From Achromobacter aegrifaciens (GTDB taxonomy: Bacteria; Pseudomonadota; Gammaproteobacteria; Burkholderiales; Burkholderiaceae_B), in contig NZ_CADIJY010000001.1 of the NCBI RefSeq assembly GCF_902859735.1, forward strand, positions 372,001-436,000: 64,000 nt of DNA. The letters are read 5' to 3'. Position 1 is the stretch's first letter. Every line of letters starts with the position of its first letter. Below, piece after piece: positions 44,509 to 53,932 of this stretch. The notes beneath the pieces are model-generated. The model had not been told where the DNA came from, ran no database searches, and worked only from the letters and a program-made list of their open reading frames with translations. Made by a program: the position numbers and the translations under genes.

Positions 44509-45333
44509 ATGACTACTTCCCCCCAAGCCGGCGCCGCCGGTCACGAAGGCTCCCCCCTGCGCCGTCAGGCGCTGGGCGAATTCGTGCGTAGCGCCCGCTC
44601 CCGCATCACGCCCCAGATGGCCGGCCTGCCCGAAGGCATGCGCCGCCGCACCCCCGGACTGCGGCGCGAGGAAGTCGCCCAGCTTTGCGGCATCAGCGTC
44701 ACCTGGTACACCTGGATCGAACAGGGGCGGGAAGTGTCGGTATCGCCCTCGGTCTGGTCGCGCATCGCGGGCGTGCTGCAACTGGCCCGCGCCGAACGCG
44801 CGTATCTGTTCGACCTGGCCGACTGCGCCGACCCTCAGCATGCCCGCGACGACGCCGGCGCGCCGGGTCCCTTGCAGGAATGCGTGAACGCGATCAACGC
44901 CCCGGCCTACGTGCTGGACCGCGCCTGGAATGTGCTGGCCTACAACGAGCCCCTGCGCGACCTGTTCGACAACTGGCCGGCGCGCGATGCCGAGCCCAAC
45001 CTGCTGCGCTATATCTTCCTGGACCCCGCCGCCCGCGAGCTGGTGGTGGATTGGGACCAGCGCGCTCGCCGCGTGGTGGCGGAATTCCGCGCCGACGCCG
45101 GCGCGCATCTGGACGAGCCGGCCGTGCTGGCGCTCTTGGACAACCTGAACCGGCAAAGCCCGGTGTTCGCCCACTGGTGGACGCGCCACGCGGTGGTCGA
45201 GCGCGAAGGCGGCCTGCGTGAGTTCCAGCATCCGGGCCGCGGCAAGCTGGCTTACCAGCAGATCACGTTCCGGCTGGCGACGCATCCGGACCTGAAGCTG
45301 GTGATCTTGTTGGGCGGGGGCGCGCAGCCCTGA
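44509..45333 (+). CDS. XRE-family regulator with MmyB-like ligand domain
   Basis: A 274-residue regulator: N-terminal HTH (LGEFVRSARSRITP…RRTPGLRREEVAQLCGIS…, about 20-80) followed by the MmyB-like ligand-binding PAS domain (APAYVLDRAWNVLAYNEPL, LLRYIFLDPAAREL, FREQ-type end HPGRGKLAYQQITFRL). This domain can bind fatty-acid-like molecules in actinobacterial MmyB. It probably controls the divergent methyltransferase. It ends 4 nt before the convergent mutY stop. Confidence 0.88.
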   Translation: MTTSPQAGAAGHEGSPLRRQALGEFVRSARSRITPQMAGLPEGMRRRTPGLRREEVAQLCGISVTWYTWIEQGREVSVSPSVWSRIAGVLQLARAERAYLFDLADCADPQHARDDAGAPGPLQECVNAINAPAYVLDRAWNVLAYNEPLRDLFDNWPARDAEPNLLRYIFLDPAARELVVDWDQRARRVVAEFRADAGAHLDEPAVLALLDNLNRQSPVFAHWWTRHAVVEREGGLREFQHPGRGKLAYQQITFRLATHPDLKLVILLGGGAQP

Positions 45334-45337
45334 AAGA

Positions 45338-46408
45338 TCAGCCCTTGAACAGGCTGTCCTGCATCCCGGCTTCGACCAGTCCTTGCAGCAGTTTTTTCAC
45401 CGGCGCCGGCAGCGCCATCGACGGCAGTTCATCCGCCGGCACCCAGCGCTCCGGCCTTGCGGACTCGCGCAGCCCGGCTGCGCGCACCGGCACCAGCCAG
45501 GGCCGGATGTGCAGGCGGTAGTGCGTGAAGGTGTGGGCGAAGGCCGCCAGCTCGAAGCGCTGTTCAGGCTCCAGGCCCAGCGCGCGGGAAGCGCTGTCGG
45601 GGTCTTGCGACACGTCGAATTCGGGCAGGCTCCACAGTCCGCCCCAGATGCCGGGTTCGGGCCGCTGCTGCAGCAGGAAGGCGCCTTGGTGCCGCAGGAC
45701 CAGCATACAGGTCTCGCGTTCGGGGATCGCCTTGCGCGCCTTGGGCGTGGGCAGTTCGGCCTGGCGGCCTTCGCGCTTGGCCACGCAGCTGTCCGCCACG
45801 GGGCAGGCCTCGCACGCGGGCTTGCCGCGCGTGCATAGCGTGGCGCCCAGATCCATCAGCCCCTGCGTGTAGGCGGCCATGTCCAGGCCGGGCGCGGCCT
45901 CGACCTGCGCATCGGCCAGCGCCCACAGCCTCTGTTCGATTTCACGCTTGGCGGGATCGCCGGCGATGCCGAAGTGCCGCGTGAATACGCGTTTGACGTT
46001 GCCGTCCAGGATGGGCGAGCGCTCGCCGTAGGCGAACGCGGCGATGGCGGCGGCGGTGGAACGGCCGATGCCGGGCAGCGTGGCGATGGCTTCGGCCGTG
46101 GGCGGGAAACGTCCGTCCCAGTCGCGCGCGATTTCTTGCGCGCAGCGGTGCAGGTTGCGGGCGCGGGCGTAGTAGCCCAGTCCGGCCCAGTAGGGCATCA
46201 CGTCTTCCTGCGCGGCCGCCGCCAGCGCGGCGACGTCCGGAAAGCGCTGCAGGAAGCGTTCGTAATAGGGAATGACCGTCGCCACCTGCGTCTGCTGCAG
46301 CATGATCTCGGAGAGCCAGATGCGGTAAGGATCCCGGGTGTTTTGCCAGGGGAGATCGTGGCGGCCATGGCGGCGCTGCCAGTCGACGATACGAGGGGCG
46401 AAGTCCAT
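45338..46408 (-). CDS. mutY: A/G-specific adenine glycosylase MutY
   Basis: A 356-residue base-excision repair enzyme (350 in E. coli) that removes adenine opposite 8-oxoguanine. Catalytic E34 in LSEIMLQQTQV and D135 in LDGNVKRVFTR, helix-hairpin-helix LPGIGRSTAAAI, and the [4Fe-4S] ligands C192, C199, C202 and C208 are all present. The C-terminal NUDIX-like 8-oxoG-recognition domain starts near residue 228 (CMLVLRHQGAFLLQQRP). Confidence 0.95.
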   Translation of the reverse strand: MDFAPRIVDWQRRHGRHDLPWQNTRDPYRIWLSEIMLQQTQVATVIPYYERFLQRFPDVAALAAAAQEDVMPYWAGLGYYARARNLHRCAQEIARDWDGRFPPTAEAIATLPGIGRSTAAAIAAFAYGERSPILDGNVKRVFTRHFGIAGDPAKREIEQRLWALADAQVEAAPGLDMAAYTQGLMDLGATLCTRGKPACEACPVADSCVAKREGRQAELPTPKARKAIPERETCMLVLRHQGAFLLQQRPEPGIWGGLWSLPEFDVSQDPDSASRALGLEPEQRFELAAFAHTFTHYRLHIRPWLVPVRAAGLRESARPERWVPADELPSMALPAPVKKLLQGLVEAGMQDSLFKG

Positions 46409-46576
46409 GGCGGCAATTATCGCATCGCCCTATTGCCCGGGTTGGGGCTAGCGGTTACAAACAATGGAAACAGAAGCGCGCCAGCGCCCGCAATTCACGT
46501 CCCTTGCTCGCCCGCGTGCGCTTCAAGAGGGTGTCGCGCGTAGCCGGCCGGGGTTCCTGGATCCCTTGGAGTCGAC

Positions 46577-49500
46577 ATGAACGCTCCTGTTTCGCCCGCC
46601 TTGCGTGCCGCGCTTGAATCCGTCCAGCTGGACGACAAGTACACCCTGGAATCCGGGCGCGCCTGGATGAGCGGCATCCATGCCCTGGTCCGCCTGCCCA
46701 TGATGCAACGCGTGCGCGATGCGCGCGCCGGCCTGAACACGGCGGGCTTCGTGTCGGGTTATCGCGGCTCTCCGCTGGGCGGCGTGGACCAGAACATGTG
46801 GAAGGCGGCCAAGTACCTGAAGGCGCATCACGTCGAGTTCCAGCCCGGCATCAACGAAGACCTGGCCGCCACCGCGGTGTGGGGTTCGCAGCAGGTCAAC
46901 CTGTTCCCCGGCGCCAAGTACGACGGCGTGTTTGGCATGTGGTACGGCAAGGGACCTGGCGTGGACCGCTGCGGCGATGTCTTCAAGCACGCGAACGCGG
47001 CCGGCACCTCGCGCCACGGCGGCGTGCTGGTGGTGGCGGGCGATGACCACCCCGCAAAGTCTTCGACCCTGCCGCACCAGAGCGACCACATCCTCAAGGC
47101 CTGCATGATTCCCGCGCTGTTTCCGTCCAGCGTGCAGGAAGTGCTGGACTACGGCCTGCATGGATGGGCGATGAGCCGCTACGCGGGCGTCTGGGTGGGC
47201 ATGAAGTGCATCACCGACATCGTCGAAGTCTCGGCTTCCGTGGACGTGGATCCCCATCGCGTGGAGATCCTGCTGCCGCAGGACTTTTTGCTGCCGGCCG
47301 ACGGCCTGAACATCCGGCTGCCCGACACGCCGCTACAGCAGGAAGCCCGCCTCCTGGACTACAAGCTCTATGCCGCGCTGGCCTATGCCCGCGCCAACAA
47401 GCTCAACCGCGAACTCTGGCACGTGCCGCAGCGCGATGCGCGCTTCGGCATCATGACCTCGGGCAAGGCTTATCTGGACACGCGCCAGGCGCTGTCCGAC
47501 CTGGGGCTGTCCGAGTCCGTATGCCAGCGCATCGGCCTGCGGTTGTTCAAGGTCGGCATGGTCTGGCCGCTGGAATCCACCGGCATGCAGCATTTCGCCG
47601 AAGGCCTGGACGAGATCCTGGTGGTCGAGGAAAAGCGCCAGGTGCTGGAGTACCAGCTGAAGGAAGAACTGTTCAGCTGGATCGGCAGCGGCAAGAAGAT
47701 TCCGCGCGTGGTCGGCAAGTTCGACGACAAGGACGGCGGCGAATGGTCGGTGCCGCAGGGCAACTGGCTGCTGCCGGCGCACTACGAGTTCTCGCCCGCG
47801 ATGGTCGCGCGCGCCATCGCCGCGCGCCTGCTGCGCTTCGAACTGCCCGAGGACGTGCGCGCCGGCATCGAGGCGCGCCTGGCCTTCATCAGCGGCCGCG
47901 AACAGGCGCTGGCGCGCCCGCGCGTGGTCGAAGAGCGCAAGCCCTGGTTCTGTTCGGGCTGTCCGCACAACACCTCGACCCGCCTGCCGGAAGGTTCGCG
48001 CGGGATGGCAGGCATAGGCTGCCACTACATGGTCCGCTGGATGGACCGCAGCACCGATGTCTTTACACAGATGGGCGGCGAGGGCGTGCCCTGGGTGGGA
48101 CAGGCTCCGTTCACCGAGGAAAAGCACGTGTTCGCCAACCTGGGCGACGGTACCTATTTCCATTCGGGCTTGCTGGCCATACGCGCGGCAGTGGCGGCCA
48201 AGGTGCCCATTACCTACAAGATCCTGTTCAACGACGCGGTGGCGATGACGGGCGGGCAGCCGGTGGACGGCCCCTTGAGCGTGCCCATGATCAGCAGCCA
48301 GGTGGCGGCCGAGGGCATCGAGAAAATCATCGTCGTCACCGACGATCCCGACAAGTACAAGCATGTCGAGGGACTGGCCCCAGGCGTGCCGGTGCGGCAT
48401 CGCGACGAACTCGACGCGGTCATGCGCGAACTGCGCGAGCATCCCGCGGTATCGGTGCTGATCTATGACCAGACCTGCGCCACCGAGAAGCGCCGCCGCC
48501 GCAAGCGCAATGCCTACCCGGATCCGGCCCGCCGCGTGCTCATCAACGAGCGCGTGTGCGAAGGCTGCGGCGATTGTTCACAGAAATCGCACTGCCTGTC
48601 GGTGGAACCGCTGGACACCGAGTTCGGCCGCAAGCGCACGATCAACCAGTCCAGCTGCAACAAGGATTTCTCCTGTCTGAAGGGCTTTTGCCCCAGCTTC
48701 GTGACGGTGGAAGGCGGCAAGCTCAAGAAGCCGGACGCCCTGGCGCAGGACGGCGCCATCGACGACGACGTGCCGCATCCGGCGGCGCGCGAACTGCATC
48801 AGCCCTACGGCGTCTTCATCGCCGGCGTGGGCGGCACGGGCGTGGTCACCATAGGCCAGTTGCTGGGCATGGCCGCGCACCTGGAAGGCAAGGGCTGTTC
48901 GGTGCTGGACATGGCGGGCCTGGCGCAAAAGGGCGGCGCGGTGTACTCGCACGTGGTGCTGGCGCAGACGCCGGACCGCCTGCTGAATACGCGGGTCGCC
49001 ATGGGCGAGGCCGACCTGCTGCTGGCAGGCGATCTGGTCGTGGCCACCAGCGCCGAATCCATGGCGCGGGTGAATCCGGATCGCACCCGCGTGCTGCTCA
49101 ACAGCGACACCGCGCCGACCGCGGCCTTCGTCGGCAATCCGGACTGGACGCTGCCGGGCGCCAACCTGACCGCAGACCTGGCGTCCGCCTGCGGCAAGGA
49201 GCACCTGGCCACCGTCGATGCCGCCGCATTGGCCCTGGGCTTGCTGGGCGACGCGATCTACTCGAATCCGCTGATGATGGGCTACGCCTACCAGAAGGGC
49301 TGGATCCCGCTGTCGCAGCAGGCGCTTTTGCGCGCCATCGAACTGAACGGCCAGCAGGTGCCGAACAACCTGGCAGCCTTTGCCTGGGGCCGCCGCGCCG
49401 CGCACGACCTGGCGGACGTGAAGCGCCTGATCGCCAACGGCGGCGCGCCGTCGCGGCCGGAAGGCATCATCGAACTCAAGCGTCCGCGCGCCGCCAGTCC

Positions 49501-50188
49501 GGTGATGGAACTGAAGAAGCCGACCGGCGAACTGGAGCGGGTGGTGGCGGTGCGCAAGGCTTTCCTGACCGACTACCAGAACCAGGCTTACGCCCTGCAA
49601 TACACCGAACTGGTGGACAAGGTGGCGCGCGCCGAGCGCGAGGCTACGGGCACCAACCGGCTGGCGCTGGCGGTGGCACGCTACTACTTCAAGCTGATGG
49701 CCTACAAGGACGAATACGAAGTCGCGCGGCTGTATTCGGACGGAGAGTTCCTCAAACGGGTGCAATCGCAGTTCGAAGGCGACTGGAAGCTGCGTTTCCA
49801 CCTGGCGCCGCCGCTGTTCGCGCGGCGCGACCAGGAAGGCCGCCTGATCAAGCGCAGCTATGGCCCGGGGATGTTGCGCGTGTTCCGGGTGCTGGCGCGG
49901 ATGCGGAGATTGCGCGGCACGAAACTGGACCCGTTCGGTTACACGGCCGAGCGCCGCGCCGAACGCGAACTGATCCGCGAGTACCGGGAGACGATCACGG
50001 CGATCCTGTCGAAATTGAATCGCGGGAATCTGGATCGTGCAGTGGCGCTGGCGAGCTTGCCCGAGGACATCCGGGGGTACGGGCATGTGAAGGAGGCCGC
50101 GATGGAGAGCGTGGCGGCGCGCAGGGAGACGTTGCTGAAGGACTTCAGCGCGACGGTGGTTTCCATCGGAGGAGCGCGGGTGGCTTGA
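46577..50188 (+). CDS. Indolepyruvate ferredoxin oxidoreductase, fused alpha/gamma form
   Basis: A 1203-residue TPP-dependent enzyme that oxidatively decarboxylates aryl-pyruvates (indole-, phenyl-pyruvate) to aryl-acetyl-CoA. N-terminal pyrimidine-binding part (about 35-400), TPP-binding part with NLGDGTYFHSG near residue 520, a cysteine-rich block VCEGCGDCSQKSHC (about 658-672) followed by CNKDFSCLKGFCP, and a C-terminal gamma domain starting AGVGGTGVVTIGQLLG (about 750). Fused single-chain versions are typical of proteobacteria, and the long C-terminal extension is part of the family. Convergent with the AraC gene; no adjacent ferredoxin gene. Confidence 0.92.
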   Translation: MNAPVSPALRAALESVQLDDKYTLESGRAWMSGIHALVRLPMMQRVRDARAGLNTAGFVSGYRGSPLGGVDQNMWKAAKYLKAHHVEFQPGINEDLAATAVWGSQQVNLFPGAKYDGVFGMWYGKGPGVDRCGDVFKHANAAGTSRHGGVLVVAGDDHPAKSSTLPHQSDHILKACMIPALFPSSVQEVLDYGLHGWAMSRYAGVWVGMKCITDIVEVSASVDVDPHRVEILLPQDFLLPADGLNIRLPDTPLQQEARLLDYKLYAALAYARANKLNRELWHVPQRDARFGIMTSGKAYLDTRQALSDLGLSESVCQRIGLRLFKVGMVWPLESTGMQHFAEGLDEILVVEEKRQVLEYQLKEELFSWIGSGKKIPRVVGKFDDKDGGEWSVPQGNWLLPAHYEFSPAMVARAIAARLLRFELPEDVRAGIEARLAFISGREQALARPRVVEERKPWFCSGCPHNTSTRLPEGSRGMAGIGCHYMVRWMDRSTDVFTQMGGEGVPWVGQAPFTEEKHVFANLGDGTYFHSGLLAIRAAVAAKVPITYKILFNDAVAMTGGQPVDGPLSVPMISSQVAAEGIEKIIVVTDDPDKYKHVEGLAPGVPVRHRDELDAVMRELREHPAVSVLIYDQTCATEKRRRRKRNAYPDPARRVLINERVCEGCGDCSQKSHCLSVEPLDTEFGRKRTINQSSCNKDFSCLKGFCPSFVTVEGGKLKKPDALAQDGAIDDDVPHPAARELHQPYGVFIAGVGGTGVVTIGQLLGMAAHLEGKGCSVLDMAGLAQKGGAVYSHVVLAQTPDRLLNTRVAMGEADLLLAGDLVVATSAESMARVNPDRTRVLLNSDTAPTAAFVGNPDWTLPGANLTADLASACGKEHLATVDAAALALGLLGDAIYSNPLMMGYAYQKGWIPLSQQALLRAIELNGQQVPNNLAAFAWGRRAAHDLADVKRLIANGGAPSRPEGIIELKRPRAASPVMELKKPTGELERVVAVRKAFLTDYQNQAYALQYTELVDKVARAEREATGTNRLALAVARYYFKLMAYKDEYEVARLYSDGEFLKRVQSQFEGDWKLRFHLAPPLFARRDQEGRLIKRSYGPGMLRVFRVLARMRRLRGTKLDPFGYTAERRAERELIREYRETITAILSKLNRGNLDRAVALASLPEDIRGYGHVKEAAMESVAARRETLLKDFSATVVSIGGARVA

Positions 50189-50189
50189 G

Positions 50190-50219
50190 TTACTCCATGA
50201 CCCGTCACTCCATGACCCG
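50190..50219. repeat. 15-bp tandem duplication at the AraC stop codon
   Basis: On the minus strand, CGGGTCATGGAGTGA (the last AraC codons plus stop) is followed at once by CGGGTCATGGAGTAA. Fourteen of 15 bases match. The second copy lies outside the ORF, between two convergent genes. Confidence 0.85.
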
Positions 50220-51191
50220 CCGCGTCTCGCGCGGCAGTTCCCCGAAACGTTCCCGGTAATACTCCGAGAACCTCCCCAGATGTCCGAACCCTACGCCCAG
50301 CGCCACTTCGGTGACGCTGGCGCCTGTCTGCGTGCGCAACCGGTTCCTGGCTTCGTCCAGCCGCAGCGCCCGCAGCGCATTCATGGGCGTGGTGTTGCGG
50401 TGTTCCTGGAACAGGCGCGTCAGCGCGCTGGCGCTGGCGCCGGCGTGACGGGCGATGTCGGCCAGGGTGAGCGGAGCAGCGAGGCGGTCGCGCATATAGG
50501 CTTCGGCGGCGCTCAGGCGGCGCGGGACGGCGGGGGCGATGCCGGCGTGCGCCTGCCAGCTGTTGGGCTGGTTGTAGAGCAGGTGCAGCACCAGCGTGTC
50601 TTCCAGGTGCTCCAGCCAGGCCGCGGGCGGACGGGGGGCGCCGTCGTCCAGGGTGGGCAGCAGGTGGATCAGGCTTTCGACCATGCTGCGCCAGACGGCG
50701 CCCACGGGATTATCCAGGCGCAGGGCGGGGCTGAAATCCAGCGGCCGGGTGGCGGCCTCGCCGAATGCGCGCTGCCCGATGGCTTCGAGCTTGCCGCGGG
50801 GGATCTTGAGCAGCAGCTGTTCGCAGCCGGCTTCCCAGTGCAGCTTGAGCGGGCGGTTGGGGGCGATGACCGCGGCGCAGTCGGGGTCGGCGTCGACGCG
50901 GTCGTTGCCGCATTCGATACAGGCGCGGCCGCTCAGGGGGACCTGGACCAGCATGAAATCCTGCAGGCGGTCGGGTTCGATGTGGACTTCGGCGCCGTAG
51001 CGCAGCGTACAGACCGTCAGCGACCCGAAGCGGCCCCGGTTCAGTTCGGCATCGACGCGGCCACCCTTCCAGGTGAGACGGTGTTCCTTCAGGGCTTCAG
51101 ATACGAGGGTGCGCGTCTCGTCCTGCTGGGTGGAGCTGAAGACGCGCCGCTTGAACAGCGGCGCAAGCGTAAGTCGGGACCAGCCGTGCAT
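50205..51191 (-). CDS. AraC family transcriptional regulator (AraC_binding_2 type)
   Basis: A 328-residue regulator: an N-terminal cupin-like effector domain (TLRYGAEVHIEPDRLQDFMLVQVPLSGRA, about 60-90) and a C-terminal double HTH (about 225-325: LTLADIARHAGASASALTRLFQ and VTEVALGVGFGHLGRFSEYYRERFGE). This architecture is that of AndR/BenR-like regulators of aromatic degradation. It faces the binding-protein–dioxygenase operon. Its last codons and stop are tandemly duplicated just downstream (50190-50204). Confidence 0.9.
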   Translation of the reverse strand: MHGWSRLTLAPLFKRRVFSSTQQDETRTLVSEALKEHRLTWKGGRVDAELNRGRFGSLTVCTLRYGAEVHIEPDRLQDFMLVQVPLSGRACIECGNDRVDADPDCAAVIAPNRPLKLHWEAGCEQLLLKIPRGKLEAIGQRAFGEAATRPLDFSPALRLDNPVGAVWRSMVESLIHLLPTLDDGAPRPPAAWLEHLEDTLVLHLLYNQPNSWQAHAGIAPAVPRRLSAAEAYMRDRLAAPLTLADIARHAGASASALTRLFQEHRNTTPMNALRALRLDEARNRLRTQTGASVTEVALGVGFGHLGRFSEYYRERFGELPRETRRVME

Positions 51192-51270
51192 GGATGCCTC
51201 CGGGACGGGAACGCTCCCGTGTCACTGCCGAGGGTAATTTAAACGTCAAGGACTTGGAATTAAGTGATTC

Positions 51271-51297
51271 CCGGATAAGGCTGACGGAATCCGGATA
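51271..51297. promoter_or_regulatory. Direct repeat CCGGATA, possible AraC binding site
   Basis: CCGGATA occurs at 51271-51277 and 51291-51297, a 20-bp period close to two helical turns and typical of AraC-family half-sites. It lies 80 nt upstream of the AraC start and 175 nt upstream of the binding-protein gene. Confidence 0.5.
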
Positions 51298-51471
51298 GAG
51301 CGGCCCCCTGGCGCGGCCTAATCTAGCCGGCAGGCCCTTCGCGTGCAGGTTGGAGGGCGCCGCCGCGGCGCGTAAGCTGGCGGCGTTGTTCGGCAGCATG
51401 CGTTAACCGACGGCAGACGGGTTCTGTCAGCTTTCCGCCGGCATGGCCAGGCGGGGATAACGGGGTGGCTC

Positions 51472-52650
51472 ATGAATCGGAATCTATGGAGCCGGCGCGC
51501 GCTGGCTGCGCTGGTGTGCATGACGGCGGCGGCGGGCGCGACGGCGGCGGACAAGGTCAAGGTCGGCTTGCTGACCACGCTGTCGGGGCCGGGCGCGGCG
51601 CTGGGCAACGAGATCCGCGACGGCTTCAACCTGGCGCTGCAACATACGGGCGGCAAGCTCGGCGGCTTGCCGGCGGAAGTCGTGGTGGCGGACGACCAGC
51701 AGAAGGCGGACACGGGCCGCCAGGCGGTAGAGCGGCTGTTGAAGCGCGACCGCGTGAACGTCATGACGGGCATCGTGTTCTCGAATGTGCTGCTGCCGGT
51801 GATGCCGGCCATCCTGCAGTCGGGCACCATCTACCTGAGCACCAATACTGGCCCGGAGAACTATGCGGGCGCAGGCTGTAATCCGAATTTCTTCGCGGTG
51901 GCATGGCAGAACGAGGACATCCCGGCCGCGATGGGCAAGTACGCCACAGACCAGGGCTACAAGAGCGTGGCGCTGATCGCGCCGGATTATCCGGGCGGAC
52001 GCGAATCGCTCAACGGTTTCAAGCGCCTGTACAAGGGCGGGCTGTCCGAAGAGATCTACACCCAGCTGGGGCAGTTGGATTATGGCGTGGAGATCACGCG
52101 CCTGCGCGCCAGCAAGCCGGACGCAGTGTTCTTCTTCCTGCCCGGCGGCATGGGCGTGAATTTCATCAAGCAGTTCAACGGCGCCGGCCTGTCCAAGGAG
52201 ATCGCGCTGCTGGCGCCGGGCTTCTCGGGCGACGAGGACACCATCGCGGCGGTGGGCGCGCCCATCGAGGGCATGCGCAATACCTCGCAGTGGGCCTCGG
52301 ACCTGGACAACCCCGCCAACCGCAAGTTCGTCGAGGACTTCCGGAAGACCTACAACCGCAGTCCCACGCTGTATGCCTCGCAGGGCTATGACGCGGCCAT
52401 GTTGCTGGACAGCGCGGTGCGCCAGACCGGCGGCAAGCTGGAGGCGGACGCGCTGCGTCCGGCGCTGCGGCGCGCGGACTTCAAGTCGGTGCGCGGCGAT
52501 TTCAAGTTCAACCGCAACCAATATCCGGTGCAGAACTATTACCTGCGCATCGTCGAGGCCGGGGCGGGGGGCAAGTTGTCCAATAAGCTGTCGGGCACGG
52601 TGCTGACCCAGTATCAGGACCCTTTCGCCGCAGCCTGCCAGATGAAGTAG
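51472..52650 (+). CDS. ABC transporter substrate-binding protein (aromatic acid type)
   Basis: A 392-residue periplasmic binding protein of the Peripla_BP_6 class: signal peptide MNRNLWSRRALAALVCMTAA…ATA, then VKVGLLTTLSGPGAALGNE, VVVADDQQKADTGRQAVERL, IYLSTNTGPENYAG. It is the first gene of the plus-strand aromatic cluster but no permease or ATPase genes are beside it. It may work with a Liv-type permease elsewhere or act as a sensor/binding partner. The ligand is probably the aromatic or alicyclic acid attacked by the dioxygenase. Confidence 0.88.
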   Translation: MNRNLWSRRALAALVCMTAAAGATAADKVKVGLLTTLSGPGAALGNEIRDGFNLALQHTGGKLGGLPAEVVVADDQQKADTGRQAVERLLKRDRVNVMTGIVFSNVLLPVMPAILQSGTIYLSTNTGPENYAGAGCNPNFFAVAWQNEDIPAAMGKYATDQGYKSVALIAPDYPGGRESLNGFKRLYKGGLSEEIYTQLGQLDYGVEITRLRASKPDAVFFFLPGGMGVNFIKQFNGAGLSKEIALLAPGFSGDEDTIAAVGAPIEGMRNTSQWASDLDNPANRKFVEDFRKTYNRSPTLYASQGYDAAMLLDSAVRQTGGKLEADALRPALRRADFKSVRGDFKFNRNQYPVQNYYLRIVEAGAGGKLSNKLSGTVLTQYQDPFAAACQMK

Positions 52651-52678
52651 GGCGGACATCCGCAACAAGGAGATACGT

Positions 52679-53923
52679 ATGACCCAGAACATTACGACGC
52701 GCGAAGTGACGGTGGCCTCGCATGACGGCAAGTCCTTCGGCGCCTATCTGGCCGTGCCGGCGTCCGGGCATGGCCCGGGCCTGGTGCTGTGCCAGGAGAT
52801 CTTCGGCGTGAACGATTTTATGCGCCGCGCGGCGCAGCTGTTGGCCGAGGAAGGTTATGTGGTGCTGGTGCCGGACCTGTTCTGGCGCCAGCAGCCGGGC
52901 ATCCAGCTGACCGATGGCCCGGCCGATATGCCGCGCGCCTTCGAGCTTTACCAGAAATTCGACGTAGAGCTGGGCCTGAAGGACATCGCGTCCACCATCG
53001 CCGCGCTGCGCGGGCTGCCTGAACAGCAGGGCGGGGTGGGCGTGCTGGGCTACTGCCTGGGCGGCAAGCTGGCCTACCTGGCCGCCTGCCGCACCGACGT
53101 GGACGTGGCCATCGGCTACTACGGCGTAGGCATCGAGAACAGCCTGGACGAAGCGGCGCAACTGCGCGGCCGGCTGGTGCTGCACATCGCCGAGCAGGAC
53201 GGCTTCTGTCCGCCCGAGGCGCGTCAGCGCATCCTGGAAGCGCTGGGCAACAAGCCCGGGGTGCAGATCTACGTCTACCCGGGCATGGACCATGCGTTCG
53301 CGCGCACGGGCGGGGACCATTACGACAAGCCTTCGGCGCTGATGGCGCATCAGCGCAGCATGGCGGCCTTGCAGCGCGCCATCGGGCCGGAGTTCGACTA
53401 TTCGTACTTGTGGGACAAGCACTGCGAGTACGAATTCGGCACGCGCGATGTGGCGGCGACCATGGCGACCATGGTCGCCGAACCCTACGTTAACCACATC
53501 CCCACCATGACCGGGGGCGTGGGCCACAAGGAGCTGAGCCGCTTCTACCAGCATCACTTCGTCAACAGCAATCCGCCGGATACGCGCCTGGTGCCGCTGT
53601 CGCGCACGGTGGGCGCGACGCAGATCGTGGACGAGCTGCTGTTCTGCTTCACGCACACCACCGAGATCGACTGGCTGCTGCCGGGCGTGAAGCCCACGGG
53701 CAAGTACGTGGAGATTCCGCTGATCGCCATCGTCAAGTTCCGCGGCGACAAGCTCTATCACGAGCACATCTATTGGGACCAGGCCAGCGTGCTGGTGCAG
53801 GTGGGCCTGCTGGACCCCAAGGGCCTGCCCGTGGCCGGTCGCGAGACCGCTGCCAAGCTGCTGGACGAGACCCTGCCGTCGAACACGTTGATGGCGCGCT
53901 GGAAAGAAAGCGAGAACAAGTAG
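52679..53923 (+). CDS. Dienelactone hydrolase fused to a SnoaL/NTF2-like domain
   Basis: A 414-residue two-domain protein. Residues 1 to about 235 are an alpha/beta-hydrolase of the dienelactone hydrolase family with E40 (LCQEIFG), nucleophile C126 (LGYCLGGK), D174 and H205 (PGMDHAF). Residues about 240-410 form an NTF2-like (SnoaL) cone domain (YEFGTRDVAATMATMVAEPYV, HFVNSNPPDTRLVPLSRTV, IAIVKFRGDKLYHEHIYWDQ). DLH hydrolyses dienelactones to maleylacetate in aromatic pathways; the NTF2-like domain may bind or convert another ring-cleavage product. Stand-alone DLH is about 235 aa, so the fusion is clear. It starts 28 nt after the binding-protein stop. Confidence 0.87.
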   Translation: MTQNITTREVTVASHDGKSFGAYLAVPASGHGPGLVLCQEIFGVNDFMRRAAQLLAEEGYVVLVPDLFWRQQPGIQLTDGPADMPRAFELYQKFDVELGLKDIASTIAALRGLPEQQGGVGVLGYCLGGKLAYLAACRTDVDVAIGYYGVGIENSLDEAAQLRGRLVLHIAEQDGFCPPEARQRILEALGNKPGVQIYVYPGMDHAFARTGGDHYDKPSALMAHQRSMAALQRAIGPEFDYSYLWDKHCEYEFGTRDVAATMATMVAEPYVNHIPTMTGGVGHKELSRFYQHHFVNSNPPDTRLVPLSRTVGATQIVDELLFCFTHTTEIDWLLPGVKPTGKYVEIPLIAIVKFRGDKLYHEHIYWDQASVLVQVGLLDPKGLPVAGRETAAKLLDETLPSNTLMARWKESENK

Positions 53924-53932
53924 GAGCCGGAC

